Shown here piece by piece: positions 1 to 13,500 of a stretch of DNA of 64,000 bases. Location: positions 40,542,613 to 40,606,612 of the forward strand of contig NC_052508.1 in assembly GCF_014356525.2 (NCBI RefSeq). The letters are read 5' to 3'. Each line of letters opens with the position of its first letter. Within the stretch, counting starts at the first letter, position 1. Below the pieces are notes generated by a model. That model did no database searches. It was not told the origin of the DNA and saw only the letters and a list, made by a program, of their open reading frames with translations. Origin of the DNA: Nilaparvata lugens. Lineage: Eukaryota > Arthropoda > Insecta > Hemiptera > Delphacidae. The position numbers and the translations under genes are program-made.

Positions 1-234
1 CAACATAATTATTAACTTCACGAACAAAAAACCAAACTTTGAAATTCAAATAGAGTCACCTCTTACTTTGTACTCTACAAAATAAAATTGAATTAAAATA
101 CAGTCAACTTTCAATTAATTCATCAGTAATCTAAAAAAAAGAGAAATAATATACAGAACAAAAGAGAGAAAGAATAAATAAGTAAAACAAAACCTCTTAA
201 AAATCTTAGAATAATCAATCAATTAATCATCTGC

Positions 235-2930
235 ATAGATCAAAGCACTACTTAATAATACATAAAGTCTTGCGGCTTCTCATGTTTATGATAAAATACT
301 ACTTTTATAGCTAATAACTCTAATAATAATCCTAAAAAAGGATTACTATCACTAAGTATACTATATAATTTGGCGTATTACACGGTAGTCCAAATATTTT
401 CTTGACAAACAACCTCAGAAATTTTTCTAGTTCTTCTCTCTCCGCATATCCCAATACCTGTGCTGCATATGTTACAACTGCTTTACTTATCGAATCAAGA
501 ATTCCTCATTTCATTGACAGAGGTCCTTCATCATTCAAAATGAGTCTTCGCCATACACTATTAATCCCAAATCTGGCAGCTGTTATCTTACATTTAAAAT
601 GTGCGGTTAGGGCAAGTCTTGATGAAAAAACACTCGCAGGTATCTCTACTCATTCACTGTTTCAATAACTTCATTTCCACTTCTCCACTCAGTACCACTT
701 CTCTCTTTCTCCCAATCGTCCTCCTCTTCTGAAAACTACAATCTTGGATTTAGCCATGTTCACTGTGAGATTCCACCTTATGCAATATCCCTTTAACTTA
801 TTTATCATTGACTGCAGATGTCGAGGATTCTCAGACAACAATACCACGTCATCAGAATATTACAGCGATTTATCAGCCTCTGCCCAACATAATATACCTC
901 CACCAATAACATCACTCAAATCATTCAAAAATAGTGTGAATAGCAACGGGGAGAATACGCATCCCTGTTTTAATCCATTTCTGGTTTCAAAGTATTCTGT
1001 TAAGTTACCTCCACGCCATGCCATACAGGAGACTTCGTATTTCTATATAGACTCCTCAACATCGCAATAAATTTAGTCGACACTCCCAATTCACTCAGTT
1101 TAAAAAATAAGCCTCTCTGTCCACACTATCGTAGCCCAAAAAGAAACAGTACAACTTCTTTATAGGTCTATTCAACGTTTTCATTACTATATTGAATAGA
1201 ACAAAAATATTATCAGTAGCCGAATAACCTCTCCGAAAGCCACACTGATTCTCTTTAATAATCTTTTCTCTTTCCTCCCACAACTGCAACCTTCTCAGTA
1301 AAATAAATGAAAAACTTTAGCGACAGCATTTATAAAAGATATGGCTCTATAATTATTCACTTCATTAGTATCACCTTTTTTATGCAATGGAAATATAATT
1401 GAACGTGGAAACCCTGTTGGTATCTGTCCACCTCTGACGATGGCATTGGAAAAAGTCAAAATAATCTCTTTGTAATTTTTTGACGCATTCTTGTAAAACT
1501 CAGCAGGAACTCTGTTATCACCTGGAGCTTTATTGTTGCGCATTGTCTTGAAGGCACTTTCCAATTCATTCATATCTATGTCTTTGTCAAGAGTTTGATC
1601 TTCAACATTCCTCGCCGCATAATATGTGACTACCCCGCAAACTGATCCAAACACTCGTCTGAAGTGTTCAACCCAATCCTCAGCACTCACAGTTCCCAAA
1701 ATCTTGAACTCTCTACACTTGAATTTCTTTATCAGAGCCCACAAATCACTGGAATCCTTGACTCTTCTGAATTGTTCTTTTATATCGCTGTAATACGCTT
1801 GCCTTTTACTCTTACATAGCAGTTTGTATTCCTTTACTACCTTCATATAATTTTCTCTCACCTGCTCCGAATTTAATTTTCTAAACACATTCAATAGGCT
1901 GAACACTCGCTTTCTCATAACCGCCACTCTTTGTCGAACCACTTTTCTCTCCATCCTTCTCTCTTTCTATCAGGTTGGGGCACATAATTTGCAGCTCTAT
2001 ATACAAGATTATTTAATACTTCATAAGTCTCCTCACTACTCTCGGGAAGACCATTTATTTCTCTACAAGCATTGGTGAGTTTAGATATATATTCATTCTT
2101 CCTCGCTTCCTTCCATTTCAACTTCGGTAAGAGTGGTAAAATTGTGCTCTCTCTTTCTAGAGTATCAACCGTGATTAGCGTAGCTTCAATTGGGAAATGA
2201 TCAGATAAAAATTCTGGCACAATAGAAAATTTTCCAACTATTTGCGCTAATTCGACAGCCATGCAACATAGATCTATTACGGAAGCCCCTCTGCCTATAA
2301 AAGTAAAGTCTCCCCACCTATCTCCACTTATCCTTCTATTCATAATGATGAAATTAAAACCTCACAGAACTCCAATATTTTCTTACCTTTCATATTAATC
2401 ACCTCATCCTTTGACTCTTGCTTATTACTCAGTGCATTTCCCAATTCTATTACATCTGTTAATTCCGACATGTCCTGTCCATTTCCTATTCTACCGTTAA
2501 AATCTCCATTAAAATCATATTATTTCTATTATGCTCTTGCACTATCATAAACTCCCATAATGTATTGAATTCTCTCTCCATTCCATGTCTCCTCCACCAC
2601 TCAGGTAAATTGGAACTATATAATATTCATCCCGTTGTCCTGCATTCATGTGAATAACTTTCCTCTCAAGCGCATCGATTACCTTACAAAACTCTCTATT
2701 CTTTTACTAATTTCTATTTACTTTCCTCCCTTTGCTCTACCTCAGTTTGATTCTCCAACTGCGAATTCCCAGTATAATTGTAATCTGGAAACAGTTTTCA
2801 AAATACAATTGCTTTCCTCTTTCAACAACGTCTCCAATAGTACAAAAACATCATAATTACAAATAAAATTATATACTTGAACAATCTTACCACTTAATCC
2901 AGCCACATTGTACGCTACTATACTCAACTG
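235..2930 (-). pseudogene. LINE ORF2 remnant: endonuclease plus reverse transcriptase
   Basis: The endonuclease starts near 2927 with VAYNVAGL and continues at 2343-1915, where SDHFPIEATL is the conserved SDH region. A linker rich in basic residues leads into RT at 1954-1295, with NNKAPGDNRVPAEFYKNA and the motif PLHKKGD. A second RT block at 1289-1095 carries FRRGYSATDN. The catalytic box is seen as YSDD at 859-848, read on the minus strand, followed by a WNLTVN block. The C-terminal region continues to about 300. At least four frame breaks separate these pieces, and part of the endonuclease between 2343 and 2742 is too decayed to read. No activity is expected. Confidence 0.85.
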
Positions 2931-3119
2931 TCCCTTCTCACACGGACTGACGGCGTTATCTCAGCGGTTGCGGTCTTCGTCCTCGCCGCCTCGCTCCTCC
3001 TCATCACACATGCTCCCGCTCACGGCCCGCATCACACTCTCATCGAACATGCTCCCGATCTTCTGCAGCCCATCCTCTCCCTCCGAGACCAGTCCATTCT
3101 CCTCATCCAGCGTGAAAAC

Positions 3120-3840
3120 CCGACTATTCACGATTAACGATACACTTCAACCGATACTCTCCTCTCACTCCCGGAACTTGTTTCTTCAACTCGCCAAGCA
3201 CCCGGAAAAGCTTTGATCGTCGTTTTCTTGTGTCGAAAGCAAAGTCTTTATGAATCACAAACTGTGTACCCTTCAGCTTCCTACTGTTTCTCGTGATGAA
3301 ATGGATGTCCTGATCGTCCGGAAAATGCACAATGATTGGCCCGTTATCTATTTTCTTGCCCAATGCATGTGCTCGATTAACCCAGGTACCTGCTCGTGCC
3401 CCCAAATGACTCACACAAAAGTCTTTGACAGTTCTCACGTAATCCACTGTTGCACATTCATATTTCAGCCCGCGAAAAATTATATTGTTCCTTCTCGATC
3501 TATTTTCAAAATTTTCCATCTTCCTGATTATGAGATTATTCTGATTTTTTGAGCAACAATTTGATTTCTTAACTGTTAATTCACTGTTAAGAGAGTTTAT
3601 TCACTTTTTCAATTGGACCATTTAAATCCACCTTTGTAGCTAGCAGCGCGAGTTTTTCATCCATAGCCTTACTAAACCGCTTTTCAAAACGGTCAAATAG
3701 TGATTCAATAAAGTCTGAGTTCACATTACCGGAAGCTTTAACACTTGGGTCTGGAGCACGCTTTTTCTGTTCCATCTCTTCGAGCTCAGGCGAACTTTTA
3801 GCACGAGGACTCTTCTTAGCACTATCGTCCGGTGAAAAGT
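3120..3840 (-). pseudogene. LINE ORF1-like remnant (nucleic-acid chaperone type)
   Basis: Two minus-strand blocks are visible. Block 3775-3587 begins MEQKKRAPDPS and contains a predicted helical stretch (FIESLFDRFEKRFSKAMDEK). Block 3519-3124 contains RRNNIIFRGL and a later GPIIVHFPDD segment, the pattern of the RRM-like domain of L1-type ORF1 proteins. A frame break separates them near 3520-3590. The product would bind retrotransposon RNA in an RNP. The frame is open upstream of 3775 into the first 5' monomer, so the original start may lie further right. Confidence 0.65.
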
Positions 3841-4085
3841 ATTGTTAGATACTGTTCTTATTCATTCAGCTTCGAATATTTCGATTCACTTGAGAACAAT
3901 TCACAATTAAAAAACAAATTGATAATTCAATTTATTACGAAAGAACTTTTAGCTCTAGGTCTCTTTTTAGCACTACCGTCTGGTGGATACTGTTTTTATT
4001 AATTTAAACTTTGAATATTTCGATTCACTTGTAAACAATTTCACAAATAAATAACAATTGATAATTCAATTTATTACGAAAGAAC
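3797..4085 (-). repeat. Two tandem ~145 bp monomers at the 5' end of the LINE
   Basis: Copy 1 is 3797-3946 and copy 2 is 3947-4085. Both contain the block tttcgattcactt and end with tttattacgaaagaac. They sit immediately upstream of ORF1 on the minus strand, where some LINEs carry repeated promoter monomers. Promoter function is an inference from position only. Confidence 0.7.
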
Positions 4086-4689
4086 GTTTTAGGTTAAACA
4101 TGCACTAAATGAACCGATTAAGCACGACCCGTCCGGAAACTTGAGATAAGAGAGCAAAACAATTCTGCGACCGCTCCGTTCAACAGCTCACTATCAACTC
4201 CTAATTTGAGAACATACGATTTGAAATCGAAAAGTTGTCAGTTGTAATTGGGGAATGATTTTAAAAAACCAATACTTTTATTTTCCATAACTGTACTCAT
4301 AAAAAATAATATGATAATATATTTTATATTCAAATGAAACGTTTAGTTTTTAAATAAAAAAAATATTTTTGAGCCCCAAAATCCATTGGAGAGTTACCGA
4401 ATTGCTTGATCAAGAGATTCAATTGATTGATGATAAAGTTCAATTGCGCCGTGAACATAGAGAATTTGATCTTCATCAAGTTCAAAATGTTTGGAGACAA
4501 AAGTCGTGTTGCCAATACTACATAGAAATGATTCTCATTAATCATTCGTGAACAGTACAGGGGAAATAATTTCACAATTGAAAATAATAATTTCACACAT
4601 ACAAAGCCTATGGAATACTGTGTACGTAGTACAGTATCCTTTCCTGCTCAAATCAAACCTGTACTGTAGGCTACAGAAGAGTCACGACA

Positions 4690-4935
4690 TGTCAATTGGA
4701 AAATTTTCTCATTTTCAAATGTCTGCTCATGATATGATATCTTCTCATTTACATTTGACGATTTCTCAAATACAATTCACTACTCTCAATTACATGTGTG
4801 ATGACTTCCTAAATACAATTGACTATTCTCATTTAGGCTACATCTGACATTCTCTCAATTACAAGTGACTATTCTCAAATACAATTGATACTTTCTCAAA
4901 TAACTTTTTACTTTCTCAAATAAAATTGGAAAAGG
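4690..4935. repeat. Degenerate minisatellite, unit about 25-30 bp
   Basis: The segment repeats variants of ttctcaaatacaattgac at least seven times with spacers such as actattctca. The copies are too diverged for a clean unit length. No coding potential is seen. Confidence 0.65.
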
Positions 4936-6060
4936 TGTTGTGACTACTATTTTTTTTTTTTTGAGCAGGGTATGATTACTAAATCTTTTCTCCGGAACAA
5001 CGTCTTTTCACAAAAAGTGAGCATGCCGTACACAAGTAAAATATTCAATCCAAGGTTTACAAGAGAGTTTTTGCAAGGATTGACAGACACAGAAAAAAAT
5101 GCCAATATGGAGAGAAACTAAGAGACAAATTTCATTTTATCATAGGCTATCCTGATCTTGAGATACAATGTTAGGTTAGCAAAGTTTGAGGCATCCGCTT
5201 CTCTAAAACAGTAAGTGAATTCTCAGTGAAGCCTGTTCAAGAATATAAACTTACTGACGTGCTATTCTTGAATCTTAACAAGCCTCCCATTCGCATCATT
5301 CTAGCAATAACCCAAATTCAATGCGGAAAATTCTCGGGAAATTGTGTTACCAAGTCACCATTGATTGTGATGAACCTAATTTGGCGTTGAATTGTAGAGG
5401 ATTTTATTCTCTTGGAAACAGTTCTGGATTTTTTCACTATGAAAGGTTTTTGAGTTATATGGAGAAAAAACAGGTATTTTTAACACTGTAAGGTTAGCAG
5501 AGGGTATTTTTTTGTGAAGAATCATTTTCAGACTATTTGTACCAAATAACTAAAAAATCAGTACCACAATACATTCTGGCAGCATGTTTCCTCGCTCCCT
5601 TCTCATGTCTCAAGTGAATGAACAGAAAATAACTATGAATTCGCTAAGCTGTGACTCAATGAGTCTGAACGAAAAAGGAGATAAGTTGCTGATTCATAAT
5701 TCACGGCAAGCCCCATAGCAAACAGTTACTTCGAACAGTGAAGGAGACAATGGAGATATGCAGGGATATGCAAGTACCCCGCATTGTATGCTCAATCCGT
5801 AAATGAGTTTTGTGTAAGTGTGTATTAGCGATCGTAGCACAACGTGGTGGCAATTTTGGAAACTGGAGTGTATCCCAATTAGGTGAGTACTAACAAAATG
5901 GGGAGATTTTTTTTTATTACGTTTTTACATGGTTTTAAGCATGTAGAAGTGATTTTTACTAAAATTGAGCAGTGACACTACGGGGTCTCCCCTTAGTGTA
6001 CACACCTCCCCTTAATGTGCTGTGTATACTTGATTGTCTCCCCGTATTATACCTTGTTCC
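4936..6060. other. No gene recognised; intergenic DNA
   Basis: I see no ORF with convincing composition, no repeat shared with the rest of the window and no splice-flanked exon resembling the missing first exon of the downstream transporter. Confidence 0.5.
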
Positions 6061-6061
<1 letters not shown>

Positions 6062-6102
<41 letters not shown>

Positions 6103-6125
6103 ACACCACACCACACACACACACA

Positions 6126-6184
<59 letters not shown>

Positions 6185-6203
6185 ACACACCACACACACC
6201 ACA

Positions 6204-6235
<32 letters not shown>
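6062..6235. repeat. Long (CA)n microsatellite
   Basis: About 174 bp of CA dinucleotides is interrupted only by a few doubled C or CCA units. It generates open frames on both strands that are low-complexity artefacts. Confidence 0.97.
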
Positions 6236-6238
<3 letters not shown>

Positions 6239-6257
6239 GACCAATACCCAAAAAACA

Positions 6258-6475
6258 ATTTTTTGGACTCAGGGTACCTTGAAACGTATAGAAATTGGGG
6301 TACCTTAATTTTTTTCGGAAAGCGATACTTTTCTTACCTATGATAATAGGGCAAGGAGAGTAAAAACCTTTTTTTTGGACTCAGGGGACCTTCAAACGTA
6401 CAGAAATTTAGAAATTGCGGTACCTTAATTCTTTTCTGAAAGCAATACTTCCCTTACCTATGGTAATAGGGCAAA
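6258..6475. repeat. Tandem duplication, ~105 bp unit
   Basis: Two head-to-tail copies begin tttttggactcaggg and end near tcttacctatgataatagggcaa, with the join near 6370. A weaker related piece (gggctcaggaggcttcaaa) occurs near 59957. Confidence 0.75.
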
Positions 6476-6477
6476 AG

Positions 6478-6607
6478 TCAGACTATAGAAATATTCATCA
6501 TGAATCAGCTGACAAGTGATTAGCCTACACAGATGTGTGGAGAAGTTTCAATCAGGTACTTGTCGATGAGAATACTGCGTGACGTCTACTGTTCACAGAA
6601 CTACTAG
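6478..6607 (+). mobile_element. 3' fragment of a Helitron-like element (family with CTACTAG end)
   Basis: This matches the 3' part of the copy at 24644-25061, including cagatgtgtggagaag and gtctactgttcacagaac. It ends in CTAG followed by T, as Helitrons do (CTRR|T). It lacks a 33-bp piece present in the other copy. Confidence 0.6.
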
Positions 6608-6649
6608 TATAATAGGATATTCCAATTGAAAAAAAACTTTATTCTGTTC

Positions 6650-6770
6650 CTTCAAAACTTTTGTTCGCCATATGGATCCAACTTCATTTCGAATCCAGCT
6701 TTATTTTGAATTCAACTTCATTTTTTCAAATGGGAAGGTGGTCATGTGATACATGATTTCGATACGGCAC
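6650..6770 (+). repeat. Small fragment related to the internal part of the 21.3/33.7 kb Helitron family
   Basis: It shares gaatccaacttcattttt, then aaggtggtcat and atacatgatt, with 21650-21710 and 34070-34150. Only about 100 bp is recognisable. The following 6770-7528 shows no gene or repeat that I can support. Confidence 0.4.
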
Positions 6771-7528
6771 AACAAAATGCCATAGGAGAGCAATCATTTT
6801 ATGCTCGTAATACCCGTGATAGGCAGTCATCACAGCGTCCAGCAACAAGACCCTTGAGATTCTTGACAAGGCAAAGCCTGCCGAGCTTAAACGCTTTAGA
6901 AAGAGAGTCAGCATGACATGACCATGATTGACTGCAGTCCATAACTCCCAAGAAAGTAATGACATTTATATTGAAATAGAGGATTCCACTATTCTGCAAA
7001 TACTTCACTAGTTTTTGGCTCTCATTGGATTTTTGGAATTTGATATTCATTGAATAGAGGGAACTCTAGGTCTAATTAAATTATATTATTTTGTTATTCA
7101 CTCTTGATTATCAGTTCAAAGAGAGATAATTGGAAGGGAACTCTTGGTGAAGAAGTAGTGTTCTGTCTGAAGGAAACTTCAGGTAACATTAACGACGTAT
7201 AGGCTCATCCAAAAATTATATTATGATATCTATGGTAGCTCACACATAAAAAAGAATTTAGATGGTATTGAATGAAGCTAATTTAATATCTTTCCATATC
7301 ACAGCAGTAACTGTTTTAGGGACAATATGTTTATTTTGATCATCACACTTCAAAGAATAAGTTATTTCATAAATATAAAAGTATTTCTATATATGACTGT
7401 AATTGTTTCATTTATGAATAATATATCAATGACAATGGAAGATAATCTCTATTGTAAATCTCCATTGTTTATCTCCAATATTTACTTTTATAGAAATGAA
7501 AATGGACGATTTCGTTGCATTTTTCTAG

Positions 7529-10500
7529 GATATGGAAGATGTCAAGTTACCATCACAATTGTTGGAGCACTGTGTATCATGTGCTCTTTCATGTTGGCAT
7601 GTGTTCCACCCTATGTACTGCCTATTGCTCAATGTGACCTCAATCTCACATCACAAGATAGAGGAACATTGATTTCCGCAGGATTTGTTGGTAGGTATCA
7701 CTCCTATACCTATTGTAACATATTTAATTTGGCTTGATAAATAAAAATCCCTAGCTGAAATATTTATAGGTCTAAGTGAAGTAATTGGCTAATATCGCCA
7801 AAGAGATAACGTGAAGATTAGATAATATCAGACGTCCTGGCTAAACTGTGCAACAGCCTGAGAGGAATGGAAATAAATTTTGCTACTATATAATATTATA
7901 TAAAATATTGAAAATTGAGGTTAGGCATAAAATATTTACTGATCGGCGACCTAACGATCGACCGAGCCATACAACGTAGAATCTGACCAAACACCTTGGC
8001 AGAAATTTATTGTGGCGAAACAGTATGCAATTTGAGGAGCTAAAAGTCTCACGTGGCTAATTATTGTGATGTATGAAACAACTTATAATCTATAAAAAAT
8101 TACTTAGCATGTAAAGAGCATATTTAAAAACACAACAAAAATAATTAAATGTATTAAGGAAGTAGGAGGTTACTGGGCGCATGAATACTGTAATAATTTG
8201 CATGCACCAATCAAATAGCGGCAATTGATAGGCGGCATTAGTGAGCCAATTCAAAAATATTTGTATATATTTCTACAAATAATAAGAATTTGTAAAAAAT
8301 TGTTGTATAGTCTATGTTTTGGATATGGCCCAAAGGCAAAGTAATTATTTAATATATAACATGAGTAATAATTTAATATTTTAGTACGGTCTATTTGAGC
8401 CTTGAATGGTGGAGGAATAGAATATTCAATTTTTATGCAAATTTAGAAATCGGCAATGAGAATTTGTAAAATTGAGAAACGAGAACCACACTTGCCTGCC
8501 AACTACCACCATGAGAGGTCACCAAAATTTATAGAGCGTAATACCTTTTGATAATCTAAAGTTAAATTGAATTACTGAATTTCTTATAAGACTTTGTGAT
8601 GCTTTTATGAAGCAAAAGTCATTTTTAAATAATTTTGTAACCCCTTGGAAGAGACGACTCCGGCTACAATAATCCAGGACCACCAGGAGTTGGATCGACA
8701 TCAGCAGCTCATAAGAAAATTCCAGCATGTGAGTAAAAAATATTGAAATAGTGATAGGGCGCCCTTAGTGCTTCGAAATTACATAAGAATCAAAGCTAGC
8801 TCGTCGAAAGGGTTTCTTATAAATAAAGAATTTGGTAAAAATACTTGCGCAAGTAAATGTAGTATAAAAGGTATTTTATTGGAAAGTAACAAATCAATTC
8901 ATATATTGGGAGATCTATCAATCAAAGAAGTATAAAATCTAGGCTGTAATACAATATTCATATGATCATTAATTTCTGCAATATTATTTGTGATAGTTTA
9001 TTGTAGATCGATCACTAGATGAATTGCTCTATTTATTCCTTCAGGTGCCGAATCTCACACCTGAGATAAAAAATATATTTATTACAAAGAAATCTATTAG
9101 ATACTATAGAATTAATATATATATTTGGATTACTAGTTTGTCAATTTGTCATGCTGATTTTAAGAATTTAGTTTAAATAGAATTGTCCAAGTCGACAGGT
9201 ATTAGCAAGCTGATATCGCAGCTACATGCAAATGAATGCATATGATCATAAAATGAAAGCACATGGTAACGTTTCGTGCTATGAAATTTAAAGAATAGTA
9301 TTGGCCTGTGATATTTATTGGTTTCGATTATTGTTCTATCTTATATTATATATTTTTTGTCGCTCTATATATTTTTGCTCTGATTTATTTTTTGCATTAT
9401 TTGTTAATATATGTATCAAATTGTTTATGGTGTGCGATTAATTTTATTCCTCAATACTATAGGATAAGTACCATATATATATTCTTTCAAATAAATTATC
9501 AGTATTATTTTTATAAGCTCCTGTATGAGCCCATTAATGTATGATGACAAGAACATGTCGTACTAAAGTGAGACTGTATCCTATAAAAAACCACGACCTG
9601 ATTTTTATAATTATTAAAATATTTCATGCTCTACCAATTGATGCCAATCAGGAGGCTAATCATTATTTAACTATAAAAAATAACGTGACACAAGAGCTCG
9701 GCAACCAAACATGGGACTGATGATGAGAGCTGAGCTCATTAAATAATTATTGAAATTAAGTCAAGACCTATATTGATGATAATAACTTAAGACAAGTCTA
9801 GTCATATTGAAATTTGTCGTGGATAGATAATAGAACAAGAATTTTATTGAGGAAAGCAGACAATAGAGTATTACTTTTTGGGGACAATAGCTTAAATAAG
9901 GAGAATTATATGTTTTAAAGAAATTTTATATTATTATTATTGTAAAAAATATATTTTATAGAAAGAGATAATATTTTATGGGCCTAAACCGTTCAAATTT
10001 ATCTAGTCAGAGATTGATAATTTTTGTATATAAACCGGTTGGAGAGTATATAAACCAGTCTGTGAGCTAGTCAGGAATCAACATTCAAATATTGGAGCGC
10101 TAGAGCATTATAAAAAACTTAAGTATAAATACCTTATTTCGGGTTATCCAAACACTTTGCACATAACTGTTCCACTGTAAGTCCTGGTTTGTGTCTTTTA
10201 AACATTTTTGCATATTATTCATCACTTTTTTAATTAGCATTTATCATATTGACATAATGAACCACACTCCCGCAAACTCTGAATTTTCATATATACCATA
10301 CATATATGAAACTTCAGAGTTTGCGGGAGTGTGGTTCATTATGTCAATATGATAAATGCTAATTAAAAAAGTTGTACAGATCCCACTTTGTCGACTCCCA
10401 GCACATCAAACCCCACCATGGTAGATGCCAATATGCCACGAGAAGGGGAACCAGGAAGTGTCGGGTCGATAGTTTTCAATCCACAAGGTCTGCAACCTCT

Positions 10501-13500
10501 ATCATCCACTCGAATCGACGCCGCTGACACACCGTTGAATCAGCAGATAGCAGAGATCAACTTTGAAGGGGGCGAGGAGCAGCCTGCAGAACCCGCATCT
10601 CCAGAGGCCGAGTCACATCTGAGCAAACAAACAGGAACATTTTGAATCAATGATGAGAGGTGAATCTTTTGCTGTTGTGTCATCTTCTAAAGCCCAATAC
10701 TCCTTACATAATACTTGCCGCTGGTCTTCATCAAAATTACTGTTGCACTTGATCCTACATTTCTGACAATCAGCAATCTTTGGTTTTTTGGCAGGTGTCA
10801 CTTCACCAGAACAATTGATGTACTTCTTTCCTGTTGCCGAGTTGCCTGAGCTACTAACAACATATGTGCACGAAACTCTCAAATTATTTTGTGTCACATT
10901 GTGGTAAGTCATCTTACTACAAGATGCACTACTATTCAATTCTCCAATCCTACATAACTCATAAGTGAATTCTAAAACTCTGCCTTCCCGTCTATATTTC
11001 ACTTATAACAAGTGTGCACCATAAAAGATAGACTTCGAGCATCCAATATAACTACTGTCCCTTTTCAAAAAAATCACTTACCACATGTGTGCACTTAACA
11101 TGTATATTATACAAAATACAAAATTAATATGTCCACAAAAATGAACCAACTTCAAGGTAGTATCAATCAGAACACAGAACCTTAGGCTTGAAATGGAACT
11201 CTACTAGTTCAAAAATCCACTTTGACTCAATTAGATCGAGAAGTAAATGCTAATAAAATTACAAATAATAGTCAATGGCAGATGGCACAGGAGAATAAAG
11301 TATTAGAAAATTATATCCAACAACAACCTCATGGATTAAGCAGATAACATTAATTCACATAGTATATTGCAGGGACTGGGTAAATTTGATAATACTGATC
11401 GCCATTTGCAACCTCAACCATTCATTGATCAGATAAAATTAGTACAAACTCTTGCACCTACTCTTGGAGTATGTGGCGTCTTCATTTGACTAGTTTATTA
11501 ATTGGCGAACCCCTGATGTTTTTTCGGAGTAGAGCCCAAGTTTACATCATTGGATGAGTTTATAGCTGTCTTCCTAGAACAGTATTGGAGCAGAAGTAAA
11601 CAGTTGGACGTGCTAGCGGAAATCATATCATGTGATTTCAATCCTAATTTAGACGGTGCATGTACCACTTTCGTCACTGCCCTACAGTTCAAAAATTCTC
11701 AACTGAGCGAACCCATTAACAAATCGGCATTAGCGAGTATTATTTTAAAGAAGCTACCGTATCAAGTTAGAATGGCACTTGCCACCCAACCCATTACTGA
11801 TTGCAAGCAACTAATAAATCATCTATATGGCATACAGTCTGTGATGGCAATGTCAAACCACCGATCAGACCAAAGGTACACACAGAATCAACATAACTCG
11901 AAAATAATCAGTATACCAGCAAAAACTATGAACCGGTATCAAATGATCGCCCCCGATCTGCCCCTCAATTTGAACGCCGCTATGAGCACAAACAAAATAG
12001 TAACTGGAATAGTAAGAATTTTCAAAATCGCACAACTAATCATTACACACATCAGAATACTCGCAGAAATTATTATGATGGCCGTGATCGATTAAACTCA
12101 AATAATGGTTACACTCAGAATAATTACAACAGAAATTACAAACCGCCACCTCAACAAATAAGTACAAATTATACATTAGCGCATGCAACAGAATTAAACC
12201 AGCAAAAAACACTGAACCAACACTCAACAACCCACCACCAGATACACAGAAAGCTACAGCTAATAAACCATGACTATATGATACCCCCAATATAATGCCT
12301 ACAAGCTCCAATGAAACAAACAAAGAAGAGCAAGATATTTGAACATCAAACACCACCTTCAGAAATGATTTACCGGAAATTTTGTTAGAAGAAACTGAGA
12401 AAGAAAGCAGGCTACCCGATATCCAAATGCAGGCATATATCGATATCGAAATATATGGAATGAAGGTTCAAGCATTAGTAGATAGTGGTTCACAATGTAG
12501 CCTCATACAAACAGACATATTTCAACATCTAAAAGAAAAAACAAAATTAGCTACTCTACCACTAACCAACGTATATGTATCAGGTATCAGTCCAGGACAG
12601 CGAATACATATAACTACCCAATGTTTACTGGAAATAAACCTTCAACAACAACGATTCGCTTATACATTTCTTGTATTACCTGTATCCAGTCCACACCTAA
12701 TAATAGGTACAGATTTTCTCCAACATTTCCAAGCCTGTTTAAATTCCCAAACATTGAAATTCCATACTTTTACCGAATCTGGATCACATGAAGTTATAGT
12801 ACCACTTGATCTAAAGAAAAACACTGAAGGGATTACGGAGATACACTTCGCTCACTACATGGAAGGCGCACCAAGGAGGTGGAGTATCCACGAAATTGAG
12901 AATATGGATGTACCAAGTCTAACAACTGAGAACCAGGTACAGATAGGAGACGATATCGAATTGACCCATCTGCCAGGAAAGAAAAATCAGACCGCCGACT
13001 TTCTATCCAGAGAAATAGATGCTACATATTGTCAAGATACCAACCTGAAATGTTTTGCAGTAAAGAGTGGAGAAAGCATACCAAATCCCCCCAATATCCA
13101 ACCACGAATTCACACTGCCATATTAATCCCTGAAAAAATCTGCACCGCCCAATACGAAGACCCAAGACTGTCCCGGATCCGCGAATTGATGGAAGAAGGA
13201 GCTACTGAACCGCCCGATTACCTGCAACAGTACATCTGCTACAAAGGATTTATGTTCCACCAACCGGCTAAAAATACTTACAACTGGCGCCTAATAATCC
13301 CCGCTAACATGGAAACAGATTTGATAAAAGAAGCTCACGAACGTATTGGACATTTTGGAACTACGAAGACCCTCCACCTACTAAAAGAAAGCTGTTATTT
13401 TAAAAGCATGCATAAAAAAGTGGCCAAAATAATAAAAGCTTGCGATATATGCCAGAAAGCCAAATACCCGCAATACCATATGAAATGGATCTCATTCTCC

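Larger units (their letters stand above)
235..4090 (-). mobile_element. Decayed APE-type LINE (non-LTR retrotransposon), minus strand
   Basis: Read on the minus strand, this interval gives ORF1-like protein, then an apurinic-type endonuclease, then reverse transcriptase, in the order expected of a LINE. The open frames are broken by several stops and frameshifts, so the copy is dead. The 5' end (right side) has two tandem ~145 bp monomers. The 3' end fades near base 235 without a recognisable tail. The RT segments closely resemble those of the plus-strand LINE at 60.7-63.5 kb, for example in the motif NTPNY in the C-terminal region, so both belong to one family. I did not try to name the clade. 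Confidence 0.85.

Noticed and set aside
744..1070. Plus-strand open frame of 108 codons
   Set aside because: It is the reverse-complement shadow of the minus-strand LINE RT around the YSDD box.
5959..6343. Several overlapping frames of Cys-Val or His-Thr repeats
   Set aside because: Direct translation of the CA microsatellite; no real protein.
7327..7737. A 136-codon gene start for paralogue 1 using the ATG at 7327
   Set aside because: The pyrimidine tract and AG at 7528 coincide exactly with the exon border in paralogue 2; the upstream frame is AT-rich filler. Read-through cannot be fully excluded.
8519..8728. Minus-strand 69-codon frame, repeated at 16148-16357
   Set aside because: It appears twice because it lies in the two LTRs; no motif or gene context.
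9308..9544. 78-codon hydrophobic frame
   Set aside because: AT-rich LTR sequence; the matching frame is broken in the other LTR.
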